This document shows positions 1 through 9,815 of a stretch of 64,000 nucleotides of DNA, piece by piece. A program made the translations under genes and the position numbers. The stretch comes from Aequorivita sp. HC6-5. Lineage in GTDB: Bacteria > Bacteroidota > Bacteroidia > Flavobacteriales > Flavobacteriaceae. The notes under the pieces were generated by a model. The model saw only the letters and a list, made by a program, of their open reading frames with translations. It had not been told where the DNA came from and made no database searches. Positions within the stretch are counted from its first letter, which is position 1. The number at the start of each line of letters is the position of its first letter. The stretch lies in assembly GCA_905182755.1 (NCBI GenBank), contig CAJJCS010000001.1, positions 169,269 through 233,268 on the forward strand, written 5' to 3'.

Positions 1-1
1 A

Positions 2-44
2 AAATCCCTTTCAATGACCTTGTGTTATTGAAAGGGATTTTTTT
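2..44. terminator. bidirectional rho-independent terminator
   Basis: Two 14-nt arms (2-15 and 27-40) are perfectly complementary and enclose an 11-nt loop. The plus-strand side ends in a run of seven T and the minus-strand side in at least four T. It lies just beyond the stop codon of the minus-strand symporter gene, so it can end that transcript and probably one arriving from the left. Confidence 0.85.
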
Positions 45-57
45 ATTAGTATTCTAT

Positions 58-1749
58 TTACACTTCAAGACCTTTGTTTTTATCAAGGCTTACAACTTGC
101 AAGATAAATGCAATTGCAATTACTAGGGTAGCTCCTACAACATTTAGCCACAAATAAGGCATAAGGTCAATCCACCATATGTATACAATAATTCCTTGGG
201 TAATAATAGCGGCAATAAACACGGCCCTGCTCTTAACATAGGTAAAGAAAAAGGCGAGCAAGAAAATCCCAAGTACATTTCCGTAGAAAATAGAACCTAT
301 TATGTTTACAAGCTCTATTAAGTTTTCAAATAAATTGGCCACACAGGCAACCCCAATAGCTATGATCCCCCAGAGCATCGTAAAGCCTTTAGAGGCCATT
401 AGGTAGTGTTTGTCACTCCTTCCTTGATTGTTACGCCTGTAGAGGTCTATGGTAGTTGTTGAGCCAAGGGCATTAAGCTCTGAGGCCGTTGAAGACATTG
501 CGGCGCTTAAGATAACTGCCAATAGTAAGCCAATTAGACCTCTAGGAAGATTGTTTAAAATAAAATGTATAAAAACATAATCTTTATCATTGGTTTCTGC
601 CTCTGGGTTTGCTTTTTTTATCAACTCTTTAGATGATATTCTTAGCTGATCTTCTTGTGATTGCAATGCTTTAATATCTAAAAGCACCGTTTGTTTTTGC
701 CCTTGGTTGTCTAACACTGCATAGTTTAATTGCTGCTCTTTGATGGCAATCTCTAGGGTGTTTTTTTTATCCTGTAGGTCTTGGTATTGCGCTGCATAGG
801 GAGAGTTTAATACATCGTTTACTGCGCTAGGATTAAAGTGTAGGGGAGAAGAATTGAATTGGTAAAACACAAAAACCATCACTCCAACCAAAAGAATAAA
901 GAATTGCATTGGTATTTTTAGAAGCCCATTAAAGATCAGGCCCATTTGCATTTCTTTCATAGATTTTCCGCTAAGATAGCGCTGCACTTGGCTTTGATCT
1001 GTACCAAAATAGGAGAGTGCAAGAAACGTACCTCCAATAATACCACTCCAAAAAGTGTACTTGTTATCAAAATCAAAGGAGAAATCTAATATTTCCATTT
1101 TCCCGCTTGCACCAGCAATCTCTAAAGCTTTGGTAAATGTGATGTCCAAGGGTAGGTAATTTAATATCAGTAAAAATGCCACAAACATTCCTCCAAATAT
1201 AATTGCCATTTGTTGTTTTTGAGTAACGCTCACCGCCTTGGTGCCGCCACTTACAGTATATATAATAACCAGTACTCCAATAATAATATTAAGCATCACT
1301 AGATTCCAGCCCAGTACTGCAGATAAAATAATAGCAGGGGCAAAGATGGTAATACCTGCAGCCAAACCGCGCTGTATTAAAAAAAGGATAGCAGTAAGGG
1401 TACGTGTTTTAAGATCAAAACGAGTTTCTAAATACTCATAGGCAGTAAAAACCTTCAGCCTGTGGTATATAGGTATAAAGACCAAACAGATAATAACCAT
1501 TGCAATTGGCAGTCCAAAATAGAACTGCACAAAGCCCATCCCGCTATGAAAGGCTTGCCCTGGGGTAGATAGAAAAGTAATAGCACTTGCCTGTGTGGCC
1601 ATTACACTAAGGCCAATGGTCCACCATCTGGAGTCACTTCCTCCTTTTAAGTACTGAGTTACATTTTTGCTGCCCCTTGATTTATAGGTGCCATATAACA
1701 CAATAAATAACAATGTCCCGATAAGGATAAACCAATCTATCTGCTGCAT
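58..1749 (-). CDS. sodium:solute symporter (SSS family)
   Basis: 563 aa, about 13-14 hydrophobic segments with the LeuT-type fold expected of sodium/solute symporters, an inner-membrane protein that couples Na+ entry to uptake of an organic solute. Seen: the early segment with QASAITFLSTPGQ, and the late helix with SSTASELNALGSTT, whose serines and threonine match the Na2-site region of the family. Between roughly residues 300 and 390 there is a long hydrophilic stretch rich in Q, K, E and D that looks helical or coiled-coil and interrupts the membrane core. The substrate cannot be told from sequence. A 41-aa membrane peptide gene ends immediately upstream with no gap, suggesting co-translation. 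Confidence 0.9.
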   Translation of the reverse strand: MQQIDWFILIGTLLFIVLYGTYKSRGSKNVTQYLKGGSDSRWWTIGLSVMATQASAITFLSTPGQAFHSGMGFVQFYFGLPIAMVIICLVFIPIYHRLKVFTAYEYLETRFDLKTRTLTAILFLIQRGLAAGITIFAPAIILSAVLGWNLVMLNIIIGVLVIIYTVSGGTKAVSVTQKQQMAIIFGGMFVAFLLILNYLPLDITFTKALEIAGASGKMEILDFSFDFDNKYTFWSGIIGGTFLALSYFGTDQSQVQRYLSGKSMKEMQMGLIFNGLLKIPMQFFILLVGVMVFVFYQFNSSPLHFNPSAVNDVLNSPYAAQYQDLQDKKNTLEIAIKEQQLNYAVLDNQGQKQTVLLDIKALQSQEDQLRISSKELIKKANPEAETNDKDYVFIHFILNNLPRGLIGLLLAVILSAAMSSTASELNALGSTTTIDLYRRNNQGRSDKHYLMASKGFTMLWGIIAIGVACVANLFENLIELVNIIGSIFYGNVLGIFLLAFFFTYVKSRAVFIAAIITQGIIVYIWWIDLMPYLWLNVVGATLVIAIAFILQVVSLDKNKGLEV

Positions 1750-1875
1750 TTATACAAAGTGTTTCATTAATAAATAAAAGAGTACTACATAGATGGCATT
1801 TACAATAAGCACAAGTGTAAATTTTTGTGTCCACACAAATTTTTGTTTCGATACAGTGGTTTCTTTTTCTTTCAT
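1750..1875 (-). CDS. small single-pass membrane peptide, 41 aa
   Basis: Translating 1875 to 1750 on the minus strand gives an open frame of 41 codons. It has a charged N-terminus (MKEKETTVSKQK), one hydrophobic segment of about 20 residues (FTLVLIVNAIYVVLFYLLM) and a short KHFV tail. The stop codon abuts the ATG of the downstream symporter exactly, which is typical of translational coupling. I do not recognise a named family. Its position suggests an accessory subunit or stabilising peptide of the symporter, as small partner proteins are known for some SSS and related carriers. That role is inference; the reading frame itself is clear. Confidence 0.7.
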   Translation of the reverse strand: MKEKETTVSKQKFVWTQKFTLVLIVNAIYVVLFYLLMKHFV

Positions 1876-1892
1876 GATGTGTTTTTTAAATC

Positions 1893-4376
1893 CTATTTTC
1901 CTATAGAAATGATATTCGCAAATAACCTGTAAGCCCCTGCAACGCCAGCAGGAAGTTCTCTAAAGAAACTAAGTCCTGTATATACGTAGTGTCCTTTTCC
2001 GTAGCGGGCCACCAAAAGAGATCCTTTTGTTTGTGGAGCTCCTTTATCATTCATTGCTAGTATTGGGGTAAACTCCTCTGCCCATTTGTTAGGAAAATAG
2101 AGCCCTCGTTCTTGTACCCAGCCCTTAAAGTCTACCTGTGTTATTTTATTAGGGCTGTTTAATACAGGGTGGTTAGGGTCTAAAATAGTTACAGGAGCAA
2201 ACTCATCTGTAACCCTGTCTCTAGAGAGTGATAATGCGTATGGGGCTATTTGTTTTGTAACGAGTCTATGACTTGTGTTGTATTGCACCACCATTGTACC
2301 TCCAGCCTGTACATATTTGTTTAATTCCTTTTGTGCAAAAGCTAGTGCAGCAATAGTATTGTAGGCTCTAACTCCAACAACAACTGCATCATATTTTTTA
2401 AGGTTTTGGGCTGAAATTTCTGTAACATCAAGATTTGTGACACTGTATCCTATTTGCTCTAAGCTCTGCCCAACGCCGTCACCAGCTCCTTGAATATAGC
2501 CAATATGTTGTCCTTTTTTTTCGATATTTATTCTTACTACCTTTGCTTTGCTTGGTAAAAGCACAGATTGGTAAGGGATATGGTTGTAATCTATATTAAT
2601 TAATTCTTTGTCGTAATAGGTATCTCCAATTTGTATCAAAGGTCTTAGATACCCCTGGCTTTGATTTTTTGGCGGAGTTACAGTAAACCATAGGGTGCTA
2701 GTTTCACCTTGACGCTCTAGGGTAAATAATTGCGGGGAAGAAACAACCCATCCCTTTGGAGCATTTAACTGCAGAGTGCCCTCTAGGTTGTCTTTTCCAG
2801 CCCTAACATGTACAGCAACCTTTTGAGAATTTTCATCAGCAAATACCAGTACTTTTTCTGCAATACTAGCAGAGACTTTTGGAAGCACATTAAAAGGCCT
2901 ATAGACTTCACCATCCACAGGGTCATTAAATTTATAAACAACATCTTTGAGTATCTGTAGGGCAGTATTATCTATCTTTAAAGTAAACACAATTTGCTCT
3001 GCAGCGGGAGTTTGTGGTAATCCAATCAAATCCTTTGGTGCGCTGTACATCCCTAAAGAACCTTTAGATTTAAGCCAATAAGCAGTAGAGGGTACCTTGT
3101 TTTGTGAAGTTACCTCTAGTTCAAGGTTTTCTTTTTCATTGGATAGTAAGACAATCTCTTTACTAGATAAAATAAGACCACTAGCGGTTGTTATCTTAGA
3201 GAGCGTGATTTTATTTGCTCCTCTATTAATGGCCTCTACCTTGAGGGTGTAAGCTCCCATTGGGTTGATACTTTCTTTATTAGCTACCGCTTCTAAGAAA
3301 ACACCACTACACGCTATTATTAACTCTTCTAATTCTTTTAGTTTAATAGTGCGCCAATGCCCTTGTTTTGTGTCTTTTAAAAGCCTGTAGGCCTCCACTA
3401 GCTGAGGTACTATTGTTGACGGGTCTTGAAAATTAAAGTTGTCTAAAAGAGGGTTTAATACCTTGCCAATAGCCACTCCGCCTTCTATTCTTGACCAACT
3501 TGTGTTAATACCATCAAATATATTGGTGGTGTCTTGTGGAAACTCTCCTTTTAGAAATTCAAGGTACTCTGTTTGTTTGCCTCGAGTTCCTGTGCTACCA
3601 AATCCTTGAGATTTGTGCATAGACCTACTCAAAGAAGCAATTTCACCGTTAGATAGGCCAAGGGCTGGATAATAATTTCCTGTTTCTACACTAACGAGAT
3701 TTGATTTGTCTGCTTTTTCAAATTTTTCTTTAGAACCATAAAACCACCAAGAGGTATTAAATAAAAGTCTTTTTGGTTGCCAGGATCCATGGGTAATTGC
3801 TGTTTCTGGAAATTTTGTTGCATCGCCCACCAAATCAAAAGCTTCAAAGCTTAACATTGCAGAAGCGGTATGATGCCCATGTGTGCTCCCGGGGTTTCTG
3901 TGGTTAAACCTATTGATAATAACATCTGGTTTAAACGTTCTGATTGCTCTTACTACATCACTTAAAACGGCGTCTTTGTTCCAGATTTCGAGTGTTTCAT
4001 CAGGATGTTTTGAATAGCCAAAGTCATTAGCTCTTGTAAATAATTGTTCTCCACCATCGCTGGCGCGAGCAGCTAGTAATTCTTGAGTTCTGATGACCCC
4101 TAATAATTCTCTAATTTCTGGACCAATTAAGTTTTGTCCTCCATCTCCTCGAGTTAAAGATAGATATGCAGTTTTTGCATGCATATCATTGGCTAAATAA
4201 GAAATTAGCCTCGTGTTTTCATCATCTGGATGTGCTGCAACATATAGCGCACTTCCAAGAAAGTTGAGCTTTTCTAGTTTGTGGTAAATCTCTGAGGCAG
4301 TTGGCTTTTGAGGTTGTTGGGCTAAAACTGCAGTAGTGCTAAGGGCAATTATAGCTGCCAAAAATAAAATTCTCAT
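1893..4376 (-). CDS. secreted PIG-L/LmbE family deacetylase, multidomain
   Basis: 827 aa. Residues 1-19 form a signal peptide ending in VLA-Q. The PIG-L zinc-dependent deacetylase domain follows, with the diagnostic AHPDDE motif at residues 48-53 and the downstream HGHHTAS motif supplying a further zinc histidine. This family removes N-acetyl groups from GlcNAc-type sugars. The middle (about 350-600) looks like beta-sandwich/NEW3-like sequence. The C-terminal third has a Rossmann-like segment (KYDAVVVGVRAYN, AGGTMVVQYNTS) similar to ThuA/GATase-like domains. This long architecture is common in Bacteroidota and much longer than stand-alone LmbE proteins (about 250 aa). The true substrate is unknown; a periplasmic or outer-membrane role in glycan processing is inferred. 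Confidence 0.88.
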   Translation of the reverse strand: MRILFLAAIIALSTTAVLAQQPQKPTASEIYHKLEKLNFLGSALYVAAHPDDENTRLISYLANDMHAKTAYLSLTRGDGGQNLIGPEIRELLGVIRTQELLAARASDGGEQLFTRANDFGYSKHPDETLEIWNKDAVLSDVVRAIRTFKPDVIINRFNHRNPGSTHGHHTASAMLSFEAFDLVGDATKFPETAITHGSWQPKRLLFNTSWWFYGSKEKFEKADKSNLVSVETGNYYPALGLSNGEIASLSRSMHKSQGFGSTGTRGKQTEYLEFLKGEFPQDTTNIFDGINTSWSRIEGGVAIGKVLNPLLDNFNFQDPSTIVPQLVEAYRLLKDTKQGHWRTIKLKELEELIIACSGVFLEAVANKESINPMGAYTLKVEAINRGANKITLSKITTASGLILSSKEIVLLSNEKENLELEVTSQNKVPSTAYWLKSKGSLGMYSAPKDLIGLPQTPAAEQIVFTLKIDNTALQILKDVVYKFNDPVDGEVYRPFNVLPKVSASIAEKVLVFADENSQKVAVHVRAGKDNLEGTLQLNAPKGWVVSSPQLFTLERQGETSTLWFTVTPPKNQSQGYLRPLIQIGDTYYDKELINIDYNHIPYQSVLLPSKAKVVRINIEKKGQHIGYIQGAGDGVGQSLEQIGYSVTNLDVTEISAQNLKKYDAVVVGVRAYNTIAALAFAQKELNKYVQAGGTMVVQYNTSHRLVTKQIAPYALSLSRDRVTDEFAPVTILDPNHPVLNSPNKITQVDFKGWVQERGLYFPNKWAEEFTPILAMNDKGAPQTKGSLLVARYGKGHYVYTGLSFFRELPAGVAGAYRLFANIISIGK

Positions 4377-4489
4377 ATTTTGGTATTGTTATTACAATAT
4401 ATTTTTACCAAAGATATTTAAAACTTAAAATCTGCAAAATCGCTTTTTAATCTATAACTCTTTAAATTATTTTTAGCCGATGTATGTTT

Positions 4490-6916
4490 TTATCTAAGGG
4501 TAGCACCAAAGTCTTTTTCAAAACGTTGCTGCAATTTGTTCATGATTTTGTCAATCTGCTTATCTGTTAAGGTCTTATTTTCATCTTGCAGGGTGAAACT
4601 TAGCGCGTAAGACTTTTTGCCTTCTGGCAGATTTTTACCTGTATATACATCAAAAAGGTGTACTTCTTTAAGCAAGGACTTTTCTGTCTGAAAAGCAGTG
4701 TTTTTTAAATCTCCAAATCCTACAGACTCATCTATTAGGAGGGCAAAATCACGTTTTACCTTCGGAAATTTAGAAAGTGGTTTTACAATAAAGTTATTTG
4801 TGTTTAAAAGCGATAGTATCGTGCCCCAATGAAAATCTGCAAAGAGTACTTCTGTGTCAACACCAAAATGTTTGGTTATTTTTTGATTAACCACACCAAA
4901 GCTTACAAGGGTTTGTTTTTTTAAGCATAGCGATAGCCCTTCAGAGAATAGATCACTTTCTATTTCTTTTTCTGAAAACAAAGACAATCCTAGCCTATCT
5001 AAGATAGCTGTAATTACTCCTTTAAAATAGAAAAAGTCTGCGCTGCCTATTTGAGAGCTCCAGGTGTTTTCTGTTTTGTTACCTGCCACTACTAGTGATA
5101 GATGTTTTTGTTCTTCTCTAGTGGTTTCGAAATTTTTATACGTATTTCCAAACTCAAAAAGCTTTACGTTGGCCGCTTTTCGCTTGGTGTTATATGCCAG
5201 TGATTCCAGCGCTCCAAATAGCATAGATTGACGCATCACAGACAGCTCGTTACTAAGAGGGTTTAGTATCGTTACGTTTTGCTGCTCTTTTAAAGTGTCA
5301 GAAAGTTGCGTGTACTTTGGCGATGTGAGAGAGTTGTTTAGCATTTCATGAAAACCAAGAGAGGTAAGCTGAGAGGCAACTTTGTTTTGCACCTGGTGGT
5401 CTTTCACTCCCACACTGCTAGCTATAGATGCATTTAGTTTTGAGGATACACCTATATTGTTGTATCCATATACACGTAAAATTTCTTCAATAACATCTGC
5501 CTCTCTAGTTACATCGTTTCTGTAGGCTGGTATGGTCATGCCAATACCAGTTTCTGTAACGTTATTAACCTTTATTTCTAATGAGGAGAGGATGTTTTTA
5601 ATGGTTTCCTTCTCTATTTTTTGACCAATTAAAGCGTTTGCTTTGTCAAAGTTTAAAAATACCTGGTGGTCTTTAATTTTCTTTGGATAGATATCTATGA
5701 TATCACTGGTCATGTTACCGCCAGTTAATTCACAGATTAAAATGGCGCAGTGCATCAGGGCGTATTCTGTTGTTTTGGGGTCTATACCACGCTCAAAACG
5801 GAATGATGCATCTGTATTGAGTCCATGACGTTTTGCAGTTTTTCTAATACTTACGGGGTTAAAGTAAGCACTTTCTAGAAAAATACTTGATGTTGCATCT
5901 GTAACACCGCTGTCTATACCGCCAAAAACACCAGCAATACACATGGGTTTTTCTGCATCACAGATCATTAAATCTTCTTGGTGAAGTTCTCTTTCAACAC
6001 CATCGAGGGTTGTGAATTTAGTGCCGCTAGGTAGGGTTTTTACATTGATTTCGTTACCAGATATTTTTTTAGCATCAAAAGCATGTAATGGCTGCCCAAG
6101 ACTATGAAGTACATAGTTGGTAGCATCTACAACGTTATTAACGGGTGTTAAATCAATGGCTTTGAGTCTGTTTTTTAGCCAATCTGGAGATTCTTTAATA
6201 CTTATATCACTTATGGTTACACCACAGTATCGAGGAGCAAGTTTTTTGTCCTGCACCTTAACTTCCATTTTTAATAATCTGTTTTCAATCTTAAAATTAG
6301 TAGTGGAAGGGGTAATTAATTCTAAGGCTATGTCTTTTTGCTTTAAACCAGCACGTAAATCACGAGCAACTCCCCAGTGACTCATAGCATCTGCGCGGTT
6401 TGGCGTTAAACCTATTTCAAAAACTATATCATTTTCAACTTTTAAAACCTCAGAGGCAAGTGTTCCAGGGGCTATATCTTTGTCTAAAACCATGATGCCA
6501 TCATGAGCATTTCCAAGACCTAGCTCATCTTCAGCACAAATCATTCCTTGACTTACTTCTCCTCTAATTTTACCTTTTTTTATTTGCCAAGGCTTTCCAT
6601 CTGCATCATAAAGTGTTGTGCCTATAGTGGCAACAGGTACTTTTTGTCCTGCAGCTACATTAGGTGCGCCACAAACAATCTGCACTATTTCATCAGCACC
6701 CAAATCTACTTTGGTAACTTTAAGACGGTCTGCATTTTGGTGTTGCTCACAAGAGAGTACGTGCCCAACAACAATACCTTTTAAGCCTCCAGGGACAGAA
6801 GAAAAAGGAGTAATCCCTTCTATTTCAAGACCTAAGTCTGTTAGGAGTTCTCCAGTTTGTTTGGCATCCCAATCTGTGTTGATGAACTGTTTAAGCCAGT
6901 TGTATGAAATTTTCAT
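4490..6916 (-). CDS. pheT: phenylalanine--tRNA ligase beta subunit
   Basis: 808 aa, the usual length for bacterial PheT. Domains in order: N-terminal MKISYNWLKQF segment; EMAP/OB-type tRNA-binding domain (about 40-150, with VGHVLSCEQHQNADRL); B3/B4 editing domain (about 210-400, with the SFRFERGID motif near its end); B5 DNA-binding-like domain (about 405-480); catalytic-like module; and a C-terminal FDX-ACB anticodon-binding domain (about 715-808, KFPKVKRDFALLID). It pairs with PheS, which is not in the window, to charge tRNA-Phe. The ATG start gives the canonical N-terminus. No signs of transfer or damage. Confidence 0.97.
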   Translation of the reverse strand: MKISYNWLKQFINTDWDAKQTGELLTDLGLEIEGITPFSSVPGGLKGIVVGHVLSCEQHQNADRLKVTKVDLGADEIVQIVCGAPNVAAGQKVPVATIGTTLYDADGKPWQIKKGKIRGEVSQGMICAEDELGLGNAHDGIMVLDKDIAPGTLASEVLKVENDIVFEIGLTPNRADAMSHWGVARDLRAGLKQKDIALELITPSTTNFKIENRLLKMEVKVQDKKLAPRYCGVTISDISIKESPDWLKNRLKAIDLTPVNNVVDATNYVLHSLGQPLHAFDAKKISGNEINVKTLPSGTKFTTLDGVERELHQEDLMICDAEKPMCIAGVFGGIDSGVTDATSSIFLESAYFNPVSIRKTAKRHGLNTDASFRFERGIDPKTTEYALMHCAILICELTGGNMTSDIIDIYPKKIKDHQVFLNFDKANALIGQKIEKETIKNILSSLEIKVNNVTETGIGMTIPAYRNDVTREADVIEEILRVYGYNNIGVSSKLNASIASSVGVKDHQVQNKVASQLTSLGFHEMLNNSLTSPKYTQLSDTLKEQQNVTILNPLSNELSVMRQSMLFGALESLAYNTKRKAANVKLFEFGNTYKNFETTREEQKHLSLVVAGNKTENTWSSQIGSADFFYFKGVITAILDRLGLSLFSEKEIESDLFSEGLSLCLKKQTLVSFGVVNQKITKHFGVDTEVLFADFHWGTILSLLNTNNFIVKPLSKFPKVKRDFALLIDESVGFGDLKNTAFQTEKSLLKEVHLFDVYTGKNLPEGKKSYALSFTLQDENKTLTDKQIDKIMNKLQQRFEKDFGATLR

Positions 6917-7120
6917 AATGCGTTTTACTTATATAAGCATCAAAGATAACAATACCATGGCTTTTTGTAAGTGCTTTTAAGGTTTTCAAGCCAAGATTTT
7001 TTCAAAAAAATAGCTTAGTGAAAATATCGTAAATTTTAAAAGCTTTTAAGTATGCTGTTAAAGCGCAGTTAAGCCTATATTTTATAGGTGTTTTGGGAGT
7101 TTTGTAGCTTGTTTGATTTG

Positions 7121-9226
7121 TTATGAAATATAGTTCCAGATATTTCTATATTTTGCTATTTGCCCGTAGGTGTTTTTTATAGCACTATTTTTTGGTAATA
7201 TGAGTGAAGGATCTTTCTCTAAGGTTTGTCTTGCGTAGCTTCTAGCTATTTTCAGTATATGAGTATCTTTTACAATATCTGCAATTCTTAGATTTAATAC
7301 CCCACTTTGTTGGGTGCCCATAATGTCTCCCGGCCCTCTGAGTTTTAAATCTACCTCTGCAATCTCAAAACCGTCACTAGTGCCAGTCATGGTTTCTAAA
7401 CGTGTTTTTGCATCTGCAGATAATTTATGGCTGGTCATTAAAATACAATAACTCTGCTCGGCGCCACGACCTACGCGTCCTCTGAGTTGGTGTAGTTGAG
7501 AAAGTCCAAAGCGTTCTGCGCTTTCTATGACCATTACAGAGGCGTTTGGGACGTTTACACCAACTTCAATCACCGTGGTGGCAACCATGATTTGTGTTTC
7601 GCCTTTAATAAAACGATTCATTTCAAATTCTTTATCTGCGGGTTTCATCTTACCATGCACAATAGATATTTGATACTTTGGTTGCGGAAATTCTCTTGAG
7701 ATGCTCTCATGGCCGTCCATAAGGTCTTTGTAGTCTAGCACTTCGCTTTCTTGAATAAGAGGGTACACAATATATACCTGTCTTCCAAGATCAGTTTGAT
7801 CTTTTATAAACTTAAACACCTTAAGTCTATTGCTGTCATAGCGGTGCACTGTTTTTATGTCTTTTCTTCCGGGAGGAAGTTCATCTATAACACTAATATC
7901 TAGATCTCCATATACGCTCATTGCCAAGGTTCGAGGAATGGGCGTTGCGGTCATTACAAGTATGTGAGGAGGGTACTTGTTTTTATGCCATAATTTGCTT
8001 CGTTGAGCTACTCCAAAACGATGCTGTTCATCAATTATTGCGAGCCCTAAATTTTTAAATTTCACCTTATCCTCTAGTAGGGCATGGGTGCCAATTAAGA
8101 TGTTTAATTGGCCATTTTCTAGTGATTCATGTATTTCTCTTCTTATTGAAGTTTTAGTTGAACCTGTTAATATTGATATACTGATTTTAAGAGGTTTACA
8201 TAATTCTGATAATCCGGTATAGTGCTGGACTGACAAAATTTCAGTCGGGGCCATTAAACAGGCTTGAAAACCGTTGTCAATAGCTATTAACATTGATAAA
8301 AGCGCTACAATTGTTTTCCCGCTACCTACATCTCCTTGCAATAAGCGGTTCATTTGCGCATTACTACCTAAATCATTGCGTATTTCTTTGATAACTCTTT
8401 TTTGTGCACCTGTTAAATCAAAGGGAAGATGCTCCTTATAGAAGCTGTTAAAATTGGTTCCAATTGTAGTAAAAGGATAGCCTTTAATTTTGCTTTTATG
8501 GACTAAGTTTTTTATTAATAATTGTAGTTGTATAAAAAATAATTCTTCAAACTTTAACCGGTATATTGCTTTTGCTAATTCTTTTCCATTTTCTGGAAAA
8601 TGAATATTCAGTATTGCTTTACTTTTGGGCATTAATTGTAACTCCTCTAAAATTTCCGGTGAGAGGGTTTCTACGAACGATTTTTTAAGCTCCAAAAACA
8701 ATTGTTCCATAAGGCCACTCACAACTCTATTGGTAATACCACTGTTGCTTAGTTTTTCTGTGGAGGGGTATATTGGCTGTAGGGCAGAGCGTAACTTGCT
8801 TTGGTGTTCTTTTAATGGCTCTAAATCTGGATGAGGCATAGAAAAAGTGCCGTTGTAAAAGTTTGTTTTCCCGAAGGCTACATAGGTTTCATTGAGTTTT
8901 AGATTCTCCTTAATCCATTTATGGCCCCTAAACCAGATAAGCTCCATCATTCCATTGGCATCTTTAAAGGTCGCTACCAGGCGTTTACCGCGCTTTTGAT
9001 CAACAGTTTTTAAATGAGTTATCCTGCCTATAACCTGCACGTCTGCGCTATTGCGTTGCAAATCTTTTATTTTATAGTACTGAGTTCTATCTAGATACCT
9101 GTTTGGAAATAGATTTAATAGGTCTTGAAATGTAAAGATGCCCAACTCTTTTTTTAACAAATCTGCCCTATTAGGCCCTACGCCTTTAAGATATTCTATG
9201 GGTGTTTGTAAAAAGTTAGGATTCAT
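7121..9226 (-). CDS. recG: ATP-dependent DNA helicase RecG
   Basis: 701 aa, a superfamily 2 helicase that reverses stalled replication forks and branch-migrates Holliday junctions. Seen: N-terminal wedge/OB domain (YLKGVGPNRADLLKKELGI, then a nucleic-acid-binding OB segment), Walker A GDVGSGKT near residue 300, DEQH box in AIIDEQHRFGVAQRS, the TATPIPRTLAMSVYGDLD motif III region, and motif VI in QLRGRVGRG. The C-terminal segment SGVLNLRIADI is typical. Full length and intact. The first five codons of this gene are duplicated at 10156-10170 as part of a 227-bp direct repeat. Confidence 0.97.
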   Translation of the reverse strand: MNPNFLQTPIEYLKGVGPNRADLLKKELGIFTFQDLLNLFPNRYLDRTQYYKIKDLQRNSADVQVIGRITHLKTVDQKRGKRLVATFKDANGMMELIWFRGHKWIKENLKLNETYVAFGKTNFYNGTFSMPHPDLEPLKEHQSKLRSALQPIYPSTEKLSNSGITNRVVSGLMEQLFLELKKSFVETLSPEILEELQLMPKSKAILNIHFPENGKELAKAIYRLKFEELFFIQLQLLIKNLVHKSKIKGYPFTTIGTNFNSFYKEHLPFDLTGAQKRVIKEIRNDLGSNAQMNRLLQGDVGSGKTIVALLSMLIAIDNGFQACLMAPTEILSVQHYTGLSELCKPLKISISILTGSTKTSIRREIHESLENGQLNILIGTHALLEDKVKFKNLGLAIIDEQHRFGVAQRSKLWHKNKYPPHILVMTATPIPRTLAMSVYGDLDISVIDELPPGRKDIKTVHRYDSNRLKVFKFIKDQTDLGRQVYIVYPLIQESEVLDYKDLMDGHESISREFPQPKYQISIVHGKMKPADKEFEMNRFIKGETQIMVATTVIEVGVNVPNASVMVIESAERFGLSQLHQLRGRVGRGAEQSYCILMTSHKLSADAKTRLETMTGTSDGFEIAEVDLKLRGPGDIMGTQQSGVLNLRIADIVKDTHILKIARSYARQTLEKDPSLILPKNSAIKNTYGQIAKYRNIWNYIS

Positions 9227-9438
9227 ACAACGAATTTACTTTGTTACTAAGCAATAACCACATGCATGGCCTATTTTAGAAGAGTTGGTGTATTTCTTTT
9301 TTTAGATAGGCTAATGCCTTTTGTGATGGTGTTACTTCTCCCATAAAATGATTTAAAACAGCTTCTCTGAGTTTGTCTGCAGATTCAATCTTTTCGTTCA
9401 TTGCCGTTTGTCTTATAATTTGTATGGTTGTATTTTTT
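9212..9438. repeat. 227-bp direct repeat, copy 1
   Basis: Identical, base for base by my reading, to 10156-10382 (offset 944). Copy 1 contains the first five codons of recG, the short intergenic region and the last part of the conserved protein gene whose full copy lies at 10220-10741. The two copies bracket 717 bp of unique DNA holding a DUF805 gene. This arrangement is what a single-crossover integration or a segmental duplication would leave. Confidence 0.95.
9276..9438 (-). pseudogene. 3' fragment of the 173-aa conserved membrane protein gene
   Basis: Exact copy of the last 53 codons plus stop of the gene at 10220-10741 (residues about 121-173, ending KKEIHQLF). It has no start codon, and the frame is cut at 9438 where the repeat ends and the DUF805 region begins. 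It is a by-product of the duplication rather than a gene of its own. Confidence 0.9.
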
Positions 9439-9442
9439 TATA

Positions 9443-9815
9443 CTAAACAGTCATTTCTTTTGGATTTGCACCGTGCTCATTTTCGCCAGGGTTTCCATCA
9501 GTTACAAATAACACTAACAACCAAATCCCTCCAATAATTGGAATTAAAGATATTAAAATCATCCATCCACTTTTTCCTACATCATGAAGTCTTCTAACTG
9601 CAACTGCCAAACTAGGAATCATCATAGCTAATACATATAAAAGATAGATAGGGCCATAGCCAATTCCTTCGATAGCAATACCAAATACATTATCAAAAAT
9701 CATTGCTAGAATTGAAAAACTCAGTATTGAACAAAACAAACATCCAATATTCTTTTCGTCTTGCACGACCATTAAAATCTGCATACTGTTTCAAAACTTT
9801 TAAATACCAATTCAT
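9443..9815 (-). CDS. DUF805 membrane protein, frame interrupted once
   Basis: The longest open frame (9443-9784, 113 aa) lacks the family N-terminus. That N-terminus is present just upstream in another frame: from the ATG at 9813-9815 one reads [20 protein letters not shown] followed by [10 protein letters not shown], the hallmark start of DUF805 proteins. Joining the frames requires removing one base near 9725-9735, for example one T from a T5 run. The rest is canonical: three or four hydrophobic helices and [14 protein letters not shown], then [13 protein letters not shown]. Expected product is about 124 aa in the inner membrane, function unknown. The gene lies entirely inside the unique DNA between the two 227-bp repeats, so it was probably brought in with the duplication event. 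Confidence 0.88.

Noticed and set aside
6117..6380. Plus-strand ORFs inside pheT (also 6548-6784 and 6618-6980)
   Set aside because: Shadows of the pheT frame with low-complexity, non-family sequence and no start context.
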